Shown: positions 7,034-15,976, counted from the first letter of the stretch. The stretch: 64,000 nucleotides of DNA from Chryseosolibacter sp044507775 (GCA_044507775.1 JBIQIY010000012.1:62001-126000), one strand, 5' to 3'. The notes: generated by a model not told the origin, from the sequence alone. Made by a program: numbers and translations.

Positions 7034-7762
7034 TCAGGACGCACCCTTTGAGGATAGGCGCCTGAACAGCACATCCGATGATCCGCGATGGTGCATGTAG
7101 ATGGCGGCGGTCAAAAGACCTTCGCCCAGCCAGAAGATGACCGAGCTGAAGGACTTCGGCGAAAACTGCGCGATCAGTTTCAGAAAATCTTCATTTTGGA
7201 GAAGGTATGGATAGTGCTCCGCAAACCCGTTGCCCAGTATCAATGTTCCATAATCGACCATGAACGTGTAAAGGATCAAAGAGCTGCCAGCGATGAGCAA
7301 CGTCCACACTATCCGCGACACAGGTTTCGGAGATGCGAGCAACACCATCGCCAGCGCGATCATTGTCACGGAGCAGACCAGAGGCGCCCAGACCGGCCCC
7401 AGCCAGGTAAAGGGAATAAGAAACAGTATATCCCATTCAAACACGGAGACCGGCCAGTCGATCAGAATCTTTAGCCAGCCGTAATAGAATATATCCCACA
7501 CCGCAAAGGCCAGGAGAAAGTAGGCAAGCCTTTCCGTAAAATTCTTTCCAGCGATATAGCCGACGGCAACAAGCATGACAAGAGTGGCCAACTCGCGCAG
7601 TAATTCCACCTGGAGGATGTCCGGGTCAATGAGGCGGAATACAACCGAAAACCCGTCCGGATAATACAAAGCCCTGAGATAAACGACGACCGCGCTCTCG
7701 AGCGCAGCCATCGCAATGGCGAAAATACCTACCCACAAAAAAGTTTTGGTCGTCGTGTTCAT
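7034..7762 (-). CDS. Polytopic membrane protein, unknown function
   Basis: A 242-residue protein with about six hydrophobic segments, the first directly after the start (FLWVGIFAIAMAALESAVVV). A tryptophan-rich central segment, WDIFYYGWLKILIDWP followed by WDILFLIPFTWLGPVWAP, looks conserved in character, but I cannot name the family. It is the last gene of a probable three-gene operon with the winged-helix regulator (7801-8103) and a second membrane protein (8100-8717); the gap to the regulator is 38 bases. The repeat island begins just after its stop. Confidence 0.75.
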   Translation of the reverse strand: MNTTTKTFLWVGIFAIAMAALESAVVVYLRALYYPDGFSVVFRLIDPDILQVELLRELATLVMLVAVGYIAGKNFTERLAYFLLAFAVWDIFYYGWLKILIDWPVSVFEWDILFLIPFTWLGPVWAPLVCSVTMIALAMVLLASPKPVSRIVWTLLIAGSSLILYTFMVDYGTLILGNGFAEHYPYLLQNEDFLKLIAQFSPKSFSSVIFWLGEGLLTAAIYMHHRGSSDVLFRRLSSKGAS

Positions 7763-7800
7763 GCCTGCACAAAATTTCCAACTCCGGATATTCCAAGAAA

Positions 7801-8103
7801 CTATTTCAACTGTGTGCTGATCAGGTTTTCAAGCTCCTTGAGATGAGCGAGAAAAGCCTTTTTGCCTTCCTTAGACGCGCCATACGTCGTGTTTGGCTTT
7901 CTGCCAATAAATTTCTTGTTGACGGTGATATAGTTCACTTCCTCCAGCGCCTTGATATGACTCGCCAGGTTGCCATCCGAAAGATTCAGCAGTTCTTTCA
8001 GCGTGTTGAAATCTACGGACTCGTTCACCATCAGTACCGACATGATACCGAGCCGAACGCGACTTTCGAAAGCCTTATTGAAATTGACCAGAAGTTTTTT
8101 CAC
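7801..8103 (-). CDS. Winged-helix transcriptional regulator (100 aa)
   Basis: A 100-residue winged-helix protein of the ArsR/MarR-like family. The helix-turn-helix is in VDFNTLKELLNLSDGNLASHIKALEEVNYITV (described by position: residues about 30-61), and the wing follows with KFIGRKPNTTYGASKEG. Family members of this type often sit in operons with membrane proteins and repress them. Its start overlaps the stop of the upstream membrane-protein gene by 4 bases, which implies translational coupling. The palindrome at 8724-8742 over the operon promoter is a plausible binding site, so autoregulation is inferred. Confidence 0.8.
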   Translation of the reverse strand: MKKLLVNFNKAFESRVRLGIMSVLMVNESVDFNTLKELLNLSDGNLASHIKALEEVNYITVNKKFIGRKPNTTYGASKEGKKAFLAHLKELENLISTQLK

Positions 8104-8717
8104 CGTTCATATTTAACGTACATGTATGTTCCATAAATGATATGCAACACACCGAATCCCAGCGCCCAGAAAATCAACCCATAGCCTACTGTAAAAAGCG
8201 ACAGTGCGCCCAGCGCGATCTCCGCGATACCGAGCGAGCGAACATCGTCACGCGTGTATTTGCTGGCGTGCACGAGCGCGAGGCCGTAGAAGATGAGCAT
8301 CGAGGGAACAACATAAAACCAGTCGCCATGGTAAATCAGTCCCAGGCAGAATATTCCACCGGTGACCAGGGGTATGCAAAGGTTGATGATCAGCTTTTTG
8401 GCCGCAGCATCCAGCAGTGAGTTTCCGTCGCGCCGCGCTTTGCGTGTCGTTAAGAATATCCCCGTCCCGACGGCGAGAACGAGCACCAATGCCGCGTCCG
8501 AGAGCAGGAACACAACCGCACTTCCGTTGGGATCAGGTGGGCTGGCTGAGAGGCTGCCGCCGAAGACATAGAAAGACGCCGCAGCTGCGCCCAGGAGGCC
8601 ATAGATACCTGCGAGGACGCCCGAGAGTCCACTCAGCGAAATGAAACGCGACGACCGCTCCATCAGGTGCTTTATCTCTGACAGCGTTTCCTGGGGTGAT
8701 GTGTATTTTTCAGTCAT
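8100..8717 (-). CDS. Membrane protein, first gene of regulator operon
   Basis: The frame opens at TTG 8765, but ATG 8717 is chosen because the predicted promoter and start site lie between the two. The 205-residue protein has a short charged N-terminus (MTEKYTSPQETLSEIKHLME) and about six hydrophobic segments: GVLAGIYGLLGAAAASFYV, then AVVFLLSDAALVLVLAVG and four more. No family is recognised; membrane proteins paired with small winged-helix regulators often serve signalling or stress responses. It ends with a 4-base overlap with the regulator gene. Confidence 0.75.
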   Translation of the reverse strand: MTEKYTSPQETLSEIKHLMERSSRFISLSGLSGVLAGIYGLLGAAAASFYVFGGSLSASPPDPNGSAVVFLLSDAALVLVLAVGTGIFLTTRKARRDGNSLLDAAAKKLIINLCIPLVTGGIFCLGLIYHGDWFYVVPSMLIFYGLALVHASKYTRDDVRSLGIAEIALGALSLFTVGYGLIFWALGFGVLHIIYGTYMYVKYER

Positions 8718-8723
8718 AGAAAG

Positions 8724-8742
8724 AACTTTGTGTTTCAAAGTT
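8724..8742. promoter_or_regulatory. Operator-like palindrome over the operon promoter
   Basis: Perfect 7 bp inverted repeat AACTTTG-TGTTT-CAAAGTT. It covers the predicted -7 element and start site of the minus-strand operon, where a bound regulator would block transcription. The winged-helix protein at 7801-8103 is the obvious candidate; this is inference. Confidence 0.5.
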
Positions 8743-8766
8743 ACAATACAGAAATAAATTTCCAAA
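8736..8766 (-). promoter_or_regulatory. Bacteroidota-type promoter of the 8717-7034 operon
   Basis: On the minus strand TTTG (8766-8763) is followed by exactly 19 bases and TAACTTTG (8743-8736), matching the Bacteroidota consensus TTTG-N19-TAnnTTTG. The start site should be near 8729, about 12 bases before the ATG at 8717. Confidence 0.65.
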
Positions 8767-8793
8767 GCCCTGGGTCATATTATGTTGTCATGT

Positions 8794-9534
8794 TCAGGCA
8801 CTTTTTTCCGACCGCAACAGGGAGGCGGCCTCCTTATCAAGCATGGTCACAGCGCGGGGGTGCTTTCGAACAATACTCGCGGGCACATCCGTCGAGATGG
8901 GGCCTTCCAAAGCCTTGCGCATCACATCCGCCTTCTTTGTTCCACTTGCCATCACCATAAGTTGGCGGCTTTCGAGTACGTGTTGCAATCCAAGCGTTAT
9001 GCCCCTCGCCAGCTTTGTAGATTCAAGAAAATATTTTTGTCCGACAGATCGCGTCGTCTCGTCCAGGTGGATAACATGCGCATACAGCCCCTCCTCCACC
9101 CCGGGCTCGTTAAATCCGATATGCCCATTCATGCCGACACCGACAAGCATAAGATCGATTCCACCCTTCTCTTCGACGACGGAATTCATCCTCCGGCATT
9201 CGGCCCCGGGATCCTGAGTTAGCCCATCGAAAAGATTCACCTGCGCCGGCTCTATCCCCAATGGTTGAAACAGGTTTCGTTGCAGGAAATACGAACAGCT
9301 GCCTTCATTTTCAGGCGCGATGCCAACCCATTCATCCAATCCGACAAATGAGCATCGTGAAAAATCCAGCTTCTCTTTTGCGGCACGCTCGCTCAGCAGC
9401 TGGTAGACGCGTCGCGGCGTATCGCCTGCCGCGAGGCATAGAACGCTTGCAGGTTTTTCCTGAAGGCGTCTAATGATTTCATCGGCCACACGCTGTGAAA
9501 GCGCTTCATAAGTTTCGAAGATCTGTATCGACAT
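8794..9534 (-). CDS. nagB: Glucosamine-6-phosphate deaminase (NagB family)
   Basis: A 246-residue cytoplasmic enzyme of the NagB/6-phosphogluconolactonase fold. It should convert glucosamine 6-phosphate to fructose 6-phosphate and ammonia, the entry of amino sugars into glycolysis. Visible motifs are LCLAAGDTPRRVYQLL near the N-terminus (phosphate loop), FVGLDEWVGI with the catalytic aspartate, and VGVGMNGHIGFNEPG with the catalytic histidine region. The length fits NagB. It is not next to nagA or a transporter. Divergence from the 9662 gene leaves a 127-base shared upstream region. A 6-phosphogluconolactonase is less likely because of the GMNGHIGFNEPG motif. Confidence 0.88.
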   Translation of the reverse strand: MSIQIFETYEALSQRVADEIIRRLQEKPASVLCLAAGDTPRRVYQLLSERAAKEKLDFSRCSFVGLDEWVGIAPENEGSCSYFLQRNLFQPLGIEPAQVNLFDGLTQDPGAECRRMNSVVEEKGGIDLMLVGVGMNGHIGFNEPGVEEGLYAHVIHLDETTRSVGQKYFLESTKLARGITLGLQHVLESRQLMVMASGTKKADVMRKALEGPISTDVPASIVRKHPRAVTMLDKEAASLLRSEKSA

Positions 9535-9661
9535 GGTATTCTTAAGTCGGGTTACGCTGGCTTAAAGTTAATCTTATTTTCATGTGAGAAGCAGCTAATC
9601 TGGCGGCTGTTAATGGCATGCTATTTTTTGTCAATGGGCTGCAACCAAAAAGTGAAAAATT

Positions 9662-10480
9662 ATGAAAAAGGTATTAGTAATGGCAATGGCATTTCTCGGG
9701 ATGGCCGCAACTTCTGCGCTGTCGCAGAAACCAGCCGTTGTGATGGGAAATGAGCCAGGATGGCAAAAGATCGGGGAAACAGTCGCCAGCTTCAAGTCGC
9801 AGGATGAATCAATCGCTGTTCTCGGGGCCGACGAATTCGCGGCGATCAAGATCAAAGTGGAAGACGCGCCGCTTCACATTGAACGTCTCCAGGTTTTTTA
9901 CGAATCGGGCGACATGGAAGAAATCAACGTAAAGAAGAGGATTCAGGCTGGTGAGGAGTCGGAAGTATTTCAGCTTGAGCATCCGGACCGCGACATTCAA
10001 AAGGTAGCGTTTACATACAGCACACTGCCGAATGCCGAAGGAGACAAAGCTGACGTGGAGTTGTTTGGTCTCAAGACGGGTACGGAAGGGCGAGAGTCCA
10101 ACGCTTATCGCGATGACGCCGGACGCGCTGCTGACAAAGCCGAACGCAAGGCGGATGAAACACGGCGGGACGTCAGACGTGAATCACGGGAAGCAGAACG
10201 CGACATAAGACGCAAAGCCGATCGCACGGAAGATGATATCGATCGAGGCGCTGACCGGACAAGCAACGATGTTGAAAGAGCCGCGGATAAAACCGGTGAT
10301 GCGATTTCAGAAGCTGCTGCGAAGACTGCCGCTGAAATCGACGACCCGCGACACGAAACGAAAGTCGGTCCCGATGGGCAGACCATTTACATCGGTGATG
10401 ACGCACGCTTGTACTACATCAACGACCAGGGAACGCGCGTATACGTGAAAAAATCACAACTAAAAGATAAGCCGGATTAA
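9662..10480 (+). CDS. Secreted protein with six hendecad (11-residue) helical repeats
   Basis: A signal peptide (residues 1-22, ending TSALSQ) precedes a beta-rich domain at about 27-140, which includes GWQKIGETVASFKSQ and resembles small DUF2541-type domains. Residues 160-225 are six 11-residue repeats, each starting with a hydrophobic residue: AERKADETRRD, VRRESREAERD, IRRKADRTEDD, IDRGADRTSND, VERAADKTGDA, ISEAAAKTAAE. The pattern predicts a long, highly charged amphipathic helix as in LEA-type or apolipoprotein-like proteins. The C-terminus has a short YIGDDARLYYINDQG segment. Probably periplasmic; an envelope-stress role is a guess. No neighbour on the same strand. Confidence 0.75.
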   Translation: MKKVLVMAMAFLGMAATSALSQKPAVVMGNEPGWQKIGETVASFKSQDESIAVLGADEFAAIKIKVEDAPLHIERLQVFYESGDMEEINVKKRIQAGEESEVFQLEHPDRDIQKVAFTYSTLPNAEGDKADVELFGLKTGTEGRESNAYRDDAGRAADKAERKADETRRDVRRESREAERDIRRKADRTEDDIDRGADRTSNDVERAADKTGDAISEAAAKTAAEIDDPRHETKVGPDGQTIYIGDDARLYYINDQGTRVYVKKSQLKDKPD

Positions 10481-10510
10481 GATAGGGTTGCTTCTTCGAA
10501 GCCCCTATAG

Positions 10511-10690
10511 CACTAAGACACGAAGGCACGAAGACACGAAGACGCCAAGACACGAAGGTTTTGTGGATGCGGAAAGAAGGTTTTTCTATTTCAGCAATCT
10601 GAAAGATACTGCTACCTGAGCAGCAAAACCCTTTGTGCCTTCGGGCTCTTTGTGGCAAAATCTTGGTGTCTTAGTGTCTTTGTGTCTTTG
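10511..10690. repeat. Inverted array of CACGAAG-type 8 bp words between convergent genes
   Basis: The left arm (about 10511-10560) is a run of 8 bp words: cactaaga, cacgaagg, cacgaaga, cacgaaga, cgccaaga, cacgaagg. The right arm (about 10626-10690) is its degenerate reverse complement, a run of cttggtgt, cttagtgt and ctttgtgt words. It fills the gap between the convergent genes ending at 10480 and 10693 and could act as a two-way terminator. Confidence 0.75.
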
Positions 10691-10692
10691 TG

Positions 10693-12432
10693 TTATGAAT
10701 GCGTTGGTGCAACATTACGTGCACCGGCCAGGCGCCACACTTTTCCGTCCCGCTTGCTGAAGAAATAAACATCGCCCTTATGATCTCTGCCGAAGCGGAG
10801 GTCGACACGCTTGCCACCACATAGCTGGGCCGTTGTAACGACGGCGCCCTCATTGGCAATCCTCCACTCCTTGATGGGGGCCATGGTTCCCTGTCGGATG
10901 TCAGCCAGTTCCAGGTAGTAGAGCCTTCCGTTGTTCATGTCTGCAAACAGGTATTTGTCTCGAAGCGCCGTGATCTTCTCCCCGGTGTATTCAAATCCGC
11001 CGCTGATGGCGGCGCCCTCATCGTGGTCGTACTGCGCGACCGGATAGGTGACTCCATAAGTGGCATCATCTTCCGGGAGTGGAAAGACCTGGGTCAGATC
11101 GCCACTGGGGTTCAGCATGAATGTACCCTCGCGTATAGGCCAACCGTAATTGTGCCCCGCCTGTACGACGTCGACTGCCTCCACGTGCGCCTGCCCGATG
11201 TGACTGGCGAGCATCTGGCCCTGTTTTGTCCACGTGATCCGGTGAGGATTTCGGAATCCGTAGGCAAAGACTTCTCCCAGCGCATGCTTGTCGTTCTTCT
11301 TCACAAATGGATTCGAAGGTGGTATGCCATACTGTTTGTTCCGGCTGTTGTTTCCTTGCGGGTCGATGCGCAGAATACTGCCCCAGGGTTTCGCAGTGTT
11401 CTGAACGAGAAAAGGGAATCCGGACTCCGTGCATCCGCCATCCCCCACCCCGATGTATAACAATCCATAATCTTCATCGCCGGGCTTGCTGTTCGGGTTG
11501 AAAGTGATTTCCTGGACTCCGTGGATCCCCGTGACCACATTGATCCTGAAAAGTTCACGGCTCGATCCCTTGAAGGGAAACGCTTGTGGCTCGGACGACT
11601 TCCACTCTGTGATCACCCATTGCACGGCGACCGGTATAGAATCCGCGTAATGAAAATCCGCTACCGCACTTCCGGTGGCCTCGGTGTGTGTCGTATAGAG
11701 CAGTCCGTTGTGGAGGAAGTCCGGATGAAAAGCAAAGCTTCCAAAGCCCGTCGCGAGCCCCGGCGTATCTACAAATTTTGGTTTGAGCGTTGCCATGTCC
11801 ATATACACGGCGGGCTTGTTGTTTAGCAACTCATATAGCTTGCCTCGAATATCAACGACAAACACACGATCTGATCCCGGAATAAAGTCGAGCTTCGTGA
11901 TGCGGGTCTTAAGACCCCTTTTCGCGGAAGCCGGAATCGTGGTTACATACTCGATGTCAGCAACCAGATCGGATTGTTCAATGGATGAAGGGATCGGGTC
12001 CGTGAGCGATTCTCGTGAGGATCGGGACGAACCGACCTCCGGAGAATTCTTCGTGTTCAGATAGGCAATGATGGCTGTCAATTCATCTTCCCCGTAATGA
12101 GAAAACGACGGCATGATGGTTTTGTATCGCGCGAGTAATTTTTGGCCTCTCTCATCATCCGACTCCAGAACACTTTCCGGATTCCGGATAAACCGGCGCA
12201 GCCAGTCGGCGGAAACTTGCCGGGTGATGCCCGCGAGTTGAGGGCCGATCCCGTCCTGTCTGAAATTGTGGCAGGCGCTGCAGTTGTCGGTGAAGGCGCG
12301 CTGGCCTTTCGCTACGGTGGCGGAGTCAGTGGCCAGGTCATCGTAGCCGGACCTTTCCGGGTTGCATGCGGCGATGAAAAGAATAACAACAATCAACCAT
12401 GCGGATGACGGGACCAGGCGTCTTTTTTCCAT
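10693..12432 (-). CDS. Cytochrome c/sugar dehydrogenase (GDH-like beta-propeller) lipoprotein, second of a tandem pair
   Basis: A lipoprotein signal (lipobox IAAC, Cys23) leads into a small class I cytochrome c domain with heme motif CSACH at residues 51-55 and axial methionine near M107 (IMPSF). From about residue 170 it is a six-bladed propeller of the soluble glucose/sorbosone dehydrogenase family, recognised by TRITKLDFIPGSDRVFVVD, GFGSFAFHPDF, YGLLYIGVGDGG and AYGFRNPHRITW. Such proteins oxidise sugars with PQQ or a similar cofactor and pass electrons to the heme. Probably periplasmic and membrane-anchored. The paralogue at 12490-14211 lies 57 bases upstream, so a two-gene operon is likely. 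Substrate and cofactor cannot be read from sequence. Confidence 0.82.
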   Translation of the reverse strand: MEKRRLVPSSAWLIVVILFIAACNPERSGYDDLATDSATVAKGQRAFTDNCSACHNFRQDGIGPQLAGITRQVSADWLRRFIRNPESVLESDDERGQKLLARYKTIMPSFSHYGEDELTAIIAYLNTKNSPEVGSSRSSRESLTDPIPSSIEQSDLVADIEYVTTIPASAKRGLKTRITKLDFIPGSDRVFVVDIRGKLYELLNNKPAVYMDMATLKPKFVDTPGLATGFGSFAFHPDFLHNGLLYTTHTEATGSAVADFHYADSIPVAVQWVITEWKSSEPQAFPFKGSSRELFRINVVTGIHGVQEITFNPNSKPGDEDYGLLYIGVGDGGCTESGFPFLVQNTAKPWGSILRIDPQGNNSRNKQYGIPPSNPFVKKNDKHALGEVFAYGFRNPHRITWTKQGQMLASHIGQAHVEAVDVVQAGHNYGWPIREGTFMLNPSGDLTQVFPLPEDDATYGVTYPVAQYDHDEGAAISGGFEYTGEKITALRDKYLFADMNNGRLYYLELADIRQGTMAPIKEWRIANEGAVVTTAQLCGGKRVDLRFGRDHKGDVYFFSKRDGKVWRLAGARNVAPTHS

Positions 12433-12489
12433 TCTCTGTTCGGTGATAAGATGAATACTTCTAAGCTAACGACATGCCGGTCGTGGAAG

Positions 12490-14211
12490 CTACGGCACAA
12501 GTTTATAAATTTTTCCGTCGGGCATTGTCGATATATATATTTCGCCTTCGTGGTCGCGGCCAAATCGCATGCTCAGGCGTTCATCGTTGCAGAGTTCTTT
12601 GAACGATGTTCGTTTCCCATCAAGGGCGACCTGAAACTCTCTCATCCGGGCGGGCTTTCCCGGGCTGATGTCATCGACCTCAACGTAGAAAAGTCTTCCG
12701 TTGACCATGTCGCCGAAGAGATACTTTCCTGCAAGCTCGGGTATAGTGTTTCCCCTGTACTCATAGCCGCCGATGATGGCATTACCTTCGTCGTGGTCGT
12801 ACTCCGCCACGGGATAGGTGAAGTTATTGGCATCATCGTCCGCGGGAAGCGGATACAATTTCCGCGTGCTTTCCCTGAGATAGATCACAAAGCTTCCTTC
12901 GCGGAACGGCCACCCGTAGTTATGTCCCGGCAGGATGAGATTCAGTTCCTCGATCTGATGTTGACCGATGTTTGACGCGAGCATCTTCCCGGATTTTGTC
13001 CACGTGATGCGATGCGGATTGCGGAACCCATAGGCATAAACTTCTCCCAACGCACGAGGATTTTTGCTTTTCGCGAATGGATTAGTTTCGGGGATACCAT
13101 ATTTTCCATTCTTGCTGTTCGTGCCTGCGGGGTCGATGCGGAGAATCGAGCTCCATATATTTTCGGGACCAATGTTGATATGGATGATTCCGCGCTCGGC
13201 GCTGCCTCCGTCTCCAACGCCGATGTAAAGCAGTCCATAATCCTCGTCACCCGGTTTTGCCAGAGGGTTGAATGTAATTTCCTGTACACCGTGCGATTGG
13301 CCGACCATGTTCACCCGGAAAAGCTCTCTGCTTTTTCCTTTGAACGGGAAGCTGCCGGGGCGCTCCGTTTTCCACTCTGATACTACCCACTGCAGCTTGA
13401 CATCCAGCGAATCATCGTAGGCAAAGTCCGCTTCTTGCGAGCCGGCGTTTTCAGTATGTGTTGTGTACAACAGTCCATTCCTGGAGAACTCGGGATGAAA
13501 GGCGAAGCTCCCGAAGCCCGTCGCATGACCCGGCGCGTTGATAAAGTCCGGCATATGTTCTGCCATATCCAGGTAGACCTCGGCATGGGTGCCCGTCAGG
13601 CGGTAGAGTTTGCCGCGCAGATCCAGCACAAAAAATTCTTTTGTATCCGGTCTTGAAAAGAATTTGGTGATCCGGGTCAAGGGTAGCTGCTCACTCGTCG
13701 CCGGCATTTGAACCACCTCCTTCATGTTCACCACCAGGTCAGACATCGGGATCGAGCCCGGTATCGGATCTTCCAGAACGTCTGCATCGCGCGTCGAAAC
13801 CGTTTGCGTCTCCTCCTTTTTATCCTGCGTATGAAGATAGGCGATGATTCCATTGATCTCATCGTCGCGATAGTAGTTGAACGACGGCATGAACGACTTG
13901 TATTGGTCGAATAATGCCTTTGCGCGGGGATCTCCCGACTCGATCATTGACTTAGGATCTTTGATGAATTTCTCAAGCCACTCCACCTCTACTTCGCGGG
14001 TTACTCCACCCAGCGCGGGACCGATGCCATCCCGGTCCATGCTGTGACAAGCCACGCACGTCTGGCCGAAAATGTTGCGGCCTGTCGCGATGGCGGCAGA
14101 GTCGGTGGTGATCCCGGTATCGGAAGTCTTATTTGAATTGCACGAAGCGGCAAAAACGATCAGGCCAGCCAGAAAAGCCAGGTTTAGAAACCGCACAACT
14201 TGAATCTTCAT
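12490..14211 (-). CDS. Cytochrome c/sugar dehydrogenase (GDH-like beta-propeller) lipoprotein, first of a tandem pair
   Basis: Same architecture as the next gene: lipobox AASC (Cys24), heme motif CVACH at residues 52-56, axial methionine in SFMPSF, then a sugar-dehydrogenase propeller with GFGSFAFHPEFSRNGLLYTT, YGLLYIGVGDGG and FRNPHRITWTKSGKML. The 573-residue chain aligns along its full length with the downstream paralogue, so the pair arose by tandem duplication. They differ in the loops after the GVGDGG motif, where the substrate pocket lies in this family, so they may use different sugars. Inferred function: periplasmic oxidation of an aldose or similar compound with electrons passed to the respiratory chain. 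Confidence 0.82.
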   Translation of the reverse strand: MKIQVVRFLNLAFLAGLIVFAASCNSNKTSDTGITTDSAAIATGRNIFGQTCVACHSMDRDGIGPALGGVTREVEVEWLEKFIKDPKSMIESGDPRAKALFDQYKSFMPSFNYYRDDEINGIIAYLHTQDKKEETQTVSTRDADVLEDPIPGSIPMSDLVVNMKEVVQMPATSEQLPLTRITKFFSRPDTKEFFVLDLRGKLYRLTGTHAEVYLDMAEHMPDFINAPGHATGFGSFAFHPEFSRNGLLYTTHTENAGSQEADFAYDDSLDVKLQWVVSEWKTERPGSFPFKGKSRELFRVNMVGQSHGVQEITFNPLAKPGDEDYGLLYIGVGDGGSAERGIIHINIGPENIWSSILRIDPAGTNSKNGKYGIPETNPFAKSKNPRALGEVYAYGFRNPHRITWTKSGKMLASNIGQHQIEELNLILPGHNYGWPFREGSFVIYLRESTRKLYPLPADDDANNFTYPVAEYDHDEGNAIIGGYEYRGNTIPELAGKYLFGDMVNGRLFYVEVDDISPGKPARMREFQVALDGKRTSFKELCNDERLSMRFGRDHEGEIYISTMPDGKIYKLVP

Positions 14212-14297
14212 TAATGATCGGTAGCGATTAAAGTGATAAATGTAAGGGATTTTGAAGCCACAATAAAATTCATTTTAGTTCCGTATGGTACACATAG

Positions 14298-14326
14298 TTT
14301 GCCGTGGCGAAAACGTATTATCTTTG
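14298..14326 (+). promoter_or_regulatory. Candidate Bacteroidota promoter for the ABC-F gene
   Basis: TTTG at 14298-14301 is followed after 17 bases by TATCTTTG at 14319-14326, an exact TAnnTTTG. The start site would be near 14333, leaving a very short leader before ATG 14345. The spacing is two bases below the usual 19. Confidence 0.5.
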
Positions 14327-14344
14327 CGGCTTTTATTTTGATCT

Positions 14345-15976
14345 ATGATTTCAGTCGATAACGTGAGCGTGGAGTTTAATGGCGCCGCCCTCTTCAAAGA
14401 CATTACTTTCAACATCAACGAAAATGACCGCATCGCGCTCATGGGCAAGAATGGTGCGGGCAAATCTACCTTGCTAAAAATAATCGCGGGCGCCAGCAAG
14501 CCCACGCGCGGAAAGGTATCGGCTCCCAAGGATGCTGTAATTGCATACTTACCCCAGCACCTGCTTACCCACGATACGGCTACGGTATTCGAAGAAGCTT
14601 CGAAAGCGTTCTCGCGGATCCTCGATATGAAAAAAGACATCGACGATTTGAACACCCAGCTGGAAACGCGAACCGACTATGAGTCGGACGAGTATGCGCG
14701 CATCATTGAACAGGTGTCCGAGCTCAGTGAAAAATACTACTCCATAGAGGAGATCAACTTCGACGCGGAAGTAGAGAAGACGCTGCTCGGCCTCGGTTTC
14801 CTTCGCAGCGACTTCACGCGTCCTACCGGGGAGTTCAGCGGCGGATGGCGGATGCGCATCGAGCTGGCGAAAATATTGCTTCAGAAGCCCGATCTGATCT
14901 TGTTGGACGAGCCCACCAACCACATGGACATCGAGTCGATTCAGTGGCTCGAAGACTTCCTCATCAACAACGCGAAGGCGGTGATTGTCATCAGTCACGA
15001 CAAGACGTTTGTCGACAACCTGACCAACAGGACCATTGAGATCACGATGGGCCGGATTTACGATTACAAGACCAACTACACGCACTATCTCCAGCTTCGA
15101 AAAGAAAGAAGGGAACAACAGCAAAAGCAGTTCGACGATCAGGCGCGGCAGATCGCGGAGATCCAGCAATTCATCGAGCGGTTTAAAGGAACGTATTCGA
15201 AAACCCTTCAGGTGCAGTCGCGTGTGAAGATGCTCGAGAAGATGGAAATTGTGGAAGTGGACGAAGTCGATACTTCTGCGTTGAACCTGAAGTTTCCGCC
15301 CGCGCCCCGGTCGGGAAATTACCCTGTCATCATCGAAGGGCTCACCAAGAAGTACGGCGATCACACCGTATTCAAAGATGTGTCGCTCACCATCGCGCGA
15401 GGGGAGCGCATTGCCTTCGTTGGAAAGAATGGAGAAGGAAAATCAACGCTGGTGAAAGCGATTATGGGTGAGATCGATTTCGAAGGTAAAGTGCAAACAG
15501 GTCACAATGCATTGGTCGGGTATTTTGCGCAGAACCAGGCCTCGCTTCTGGACGGCGAGCTAACCGTCTTCCAGACGATCGACTACATCGCCGTGGGAGA
15601 TATCCGCACGAAGATCCGCGATATTCTGGGCGCCTTCATGTTCGGCGGCGATGCCATTGATAAGAAAGTGAAGATGCTTTCAGGCGGTGAAAGAACACGT
15701 CTTGCCATGATCAAGCTGTTACTGCAACCCGTCAATTTCCTGATTCTTGACGAGCCAACTAACCATTTGGACATCAAGACTAAAGATATTTTGAAGGATG
15801 CGCTGAAAGCTTTTGACGGAACTATGATCCTCGTCTCTCATGACCGCGATTTCCTGGACGGGCTCGCCACGAAAGTGTTCGAGTTTGGCAACAAGCGAGT
15901 GAAGGAACATTTCGAGGACATCAATGGATTCCTGCGAAACAAGAAGATTGAAAATCTGCGCGAAGTCGAGCGGTAA
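14345..15976 (+). CDS. ABC-F family ATPase (ribosome-associated)
   Basis: A 543-residue protein with two ABC domains and no membrane segment. First domain: Walker A GKNGAGKST (about 35-43), signature FSGGWRMRIELAKILL, Walker B LILLDEPTNHMD. Second domain: GKNGEGKST, LSGGERTRLAMIKLLL, FLILDEPTNHLD. A charged helical linker of about 70 residues lies between them (EIQQFIERFKGTYSKTLQVQ). ABC-F proteins bind the ribosomal E site and modulate translation or release antibiotics. The short linker and absence of a C-terminal coiled-coil extension fit the housekeeping YbiT/EttA-like groups better than a resistance protein, but this is not certain. Confidence 0.9.
   Translation: MISVDNVSVEFNGAALFKDITFNINENDRIALMGKNGAGKSTLLKIIAGASKPTRGKVSAPKDAVIAYLPQHLLTHDTATVFEEASKAFSRILDMKKDIDDLNTQLETRTDYESDEYARIIEQVSELSEKYYSIEEINFDAEVEKTLLGLGFLRSDFTRPTGEFSGGWRMRIELAKILLQKPDLILLDEPTNHMDIESIQWLEDFLINNAKAVIVISHDKTFVDNLTNRTIEITMGRIYDYKTNYTHYLQLRKERREQQQKQFDDQARQIAEIQQFIERFKGTYSKTLQVQSRVKMLEKMEIVEVDEVDTSALNLKFPPAPRSGNYPVIIEGLTKKYGDHTVFKDVSLTIARGERIAFVGKNGEGKSTLVKAIMGEIDFEGKVQTGHNALVGYFAQNQASLLDGELTVFQTIDYIAVGDIRTKIRDILGAFMFGGDAIDKKVKMLSGGERTRLAMIKLLLQPVNFLILDEPTNHLDIKTKDILKDALKAFDGTMILVSHDRDFLDGLATKVFEFGNKRVKEHFEDINGFLRNKKIENLREVER

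Noticed and set aside
14549..15364. 271-codon minus-strand open frame inside the ABC-F gene
   Set aside because: The ABC-F protein on the plus strand has all ATPase motifs, and the antisense frame shows none.
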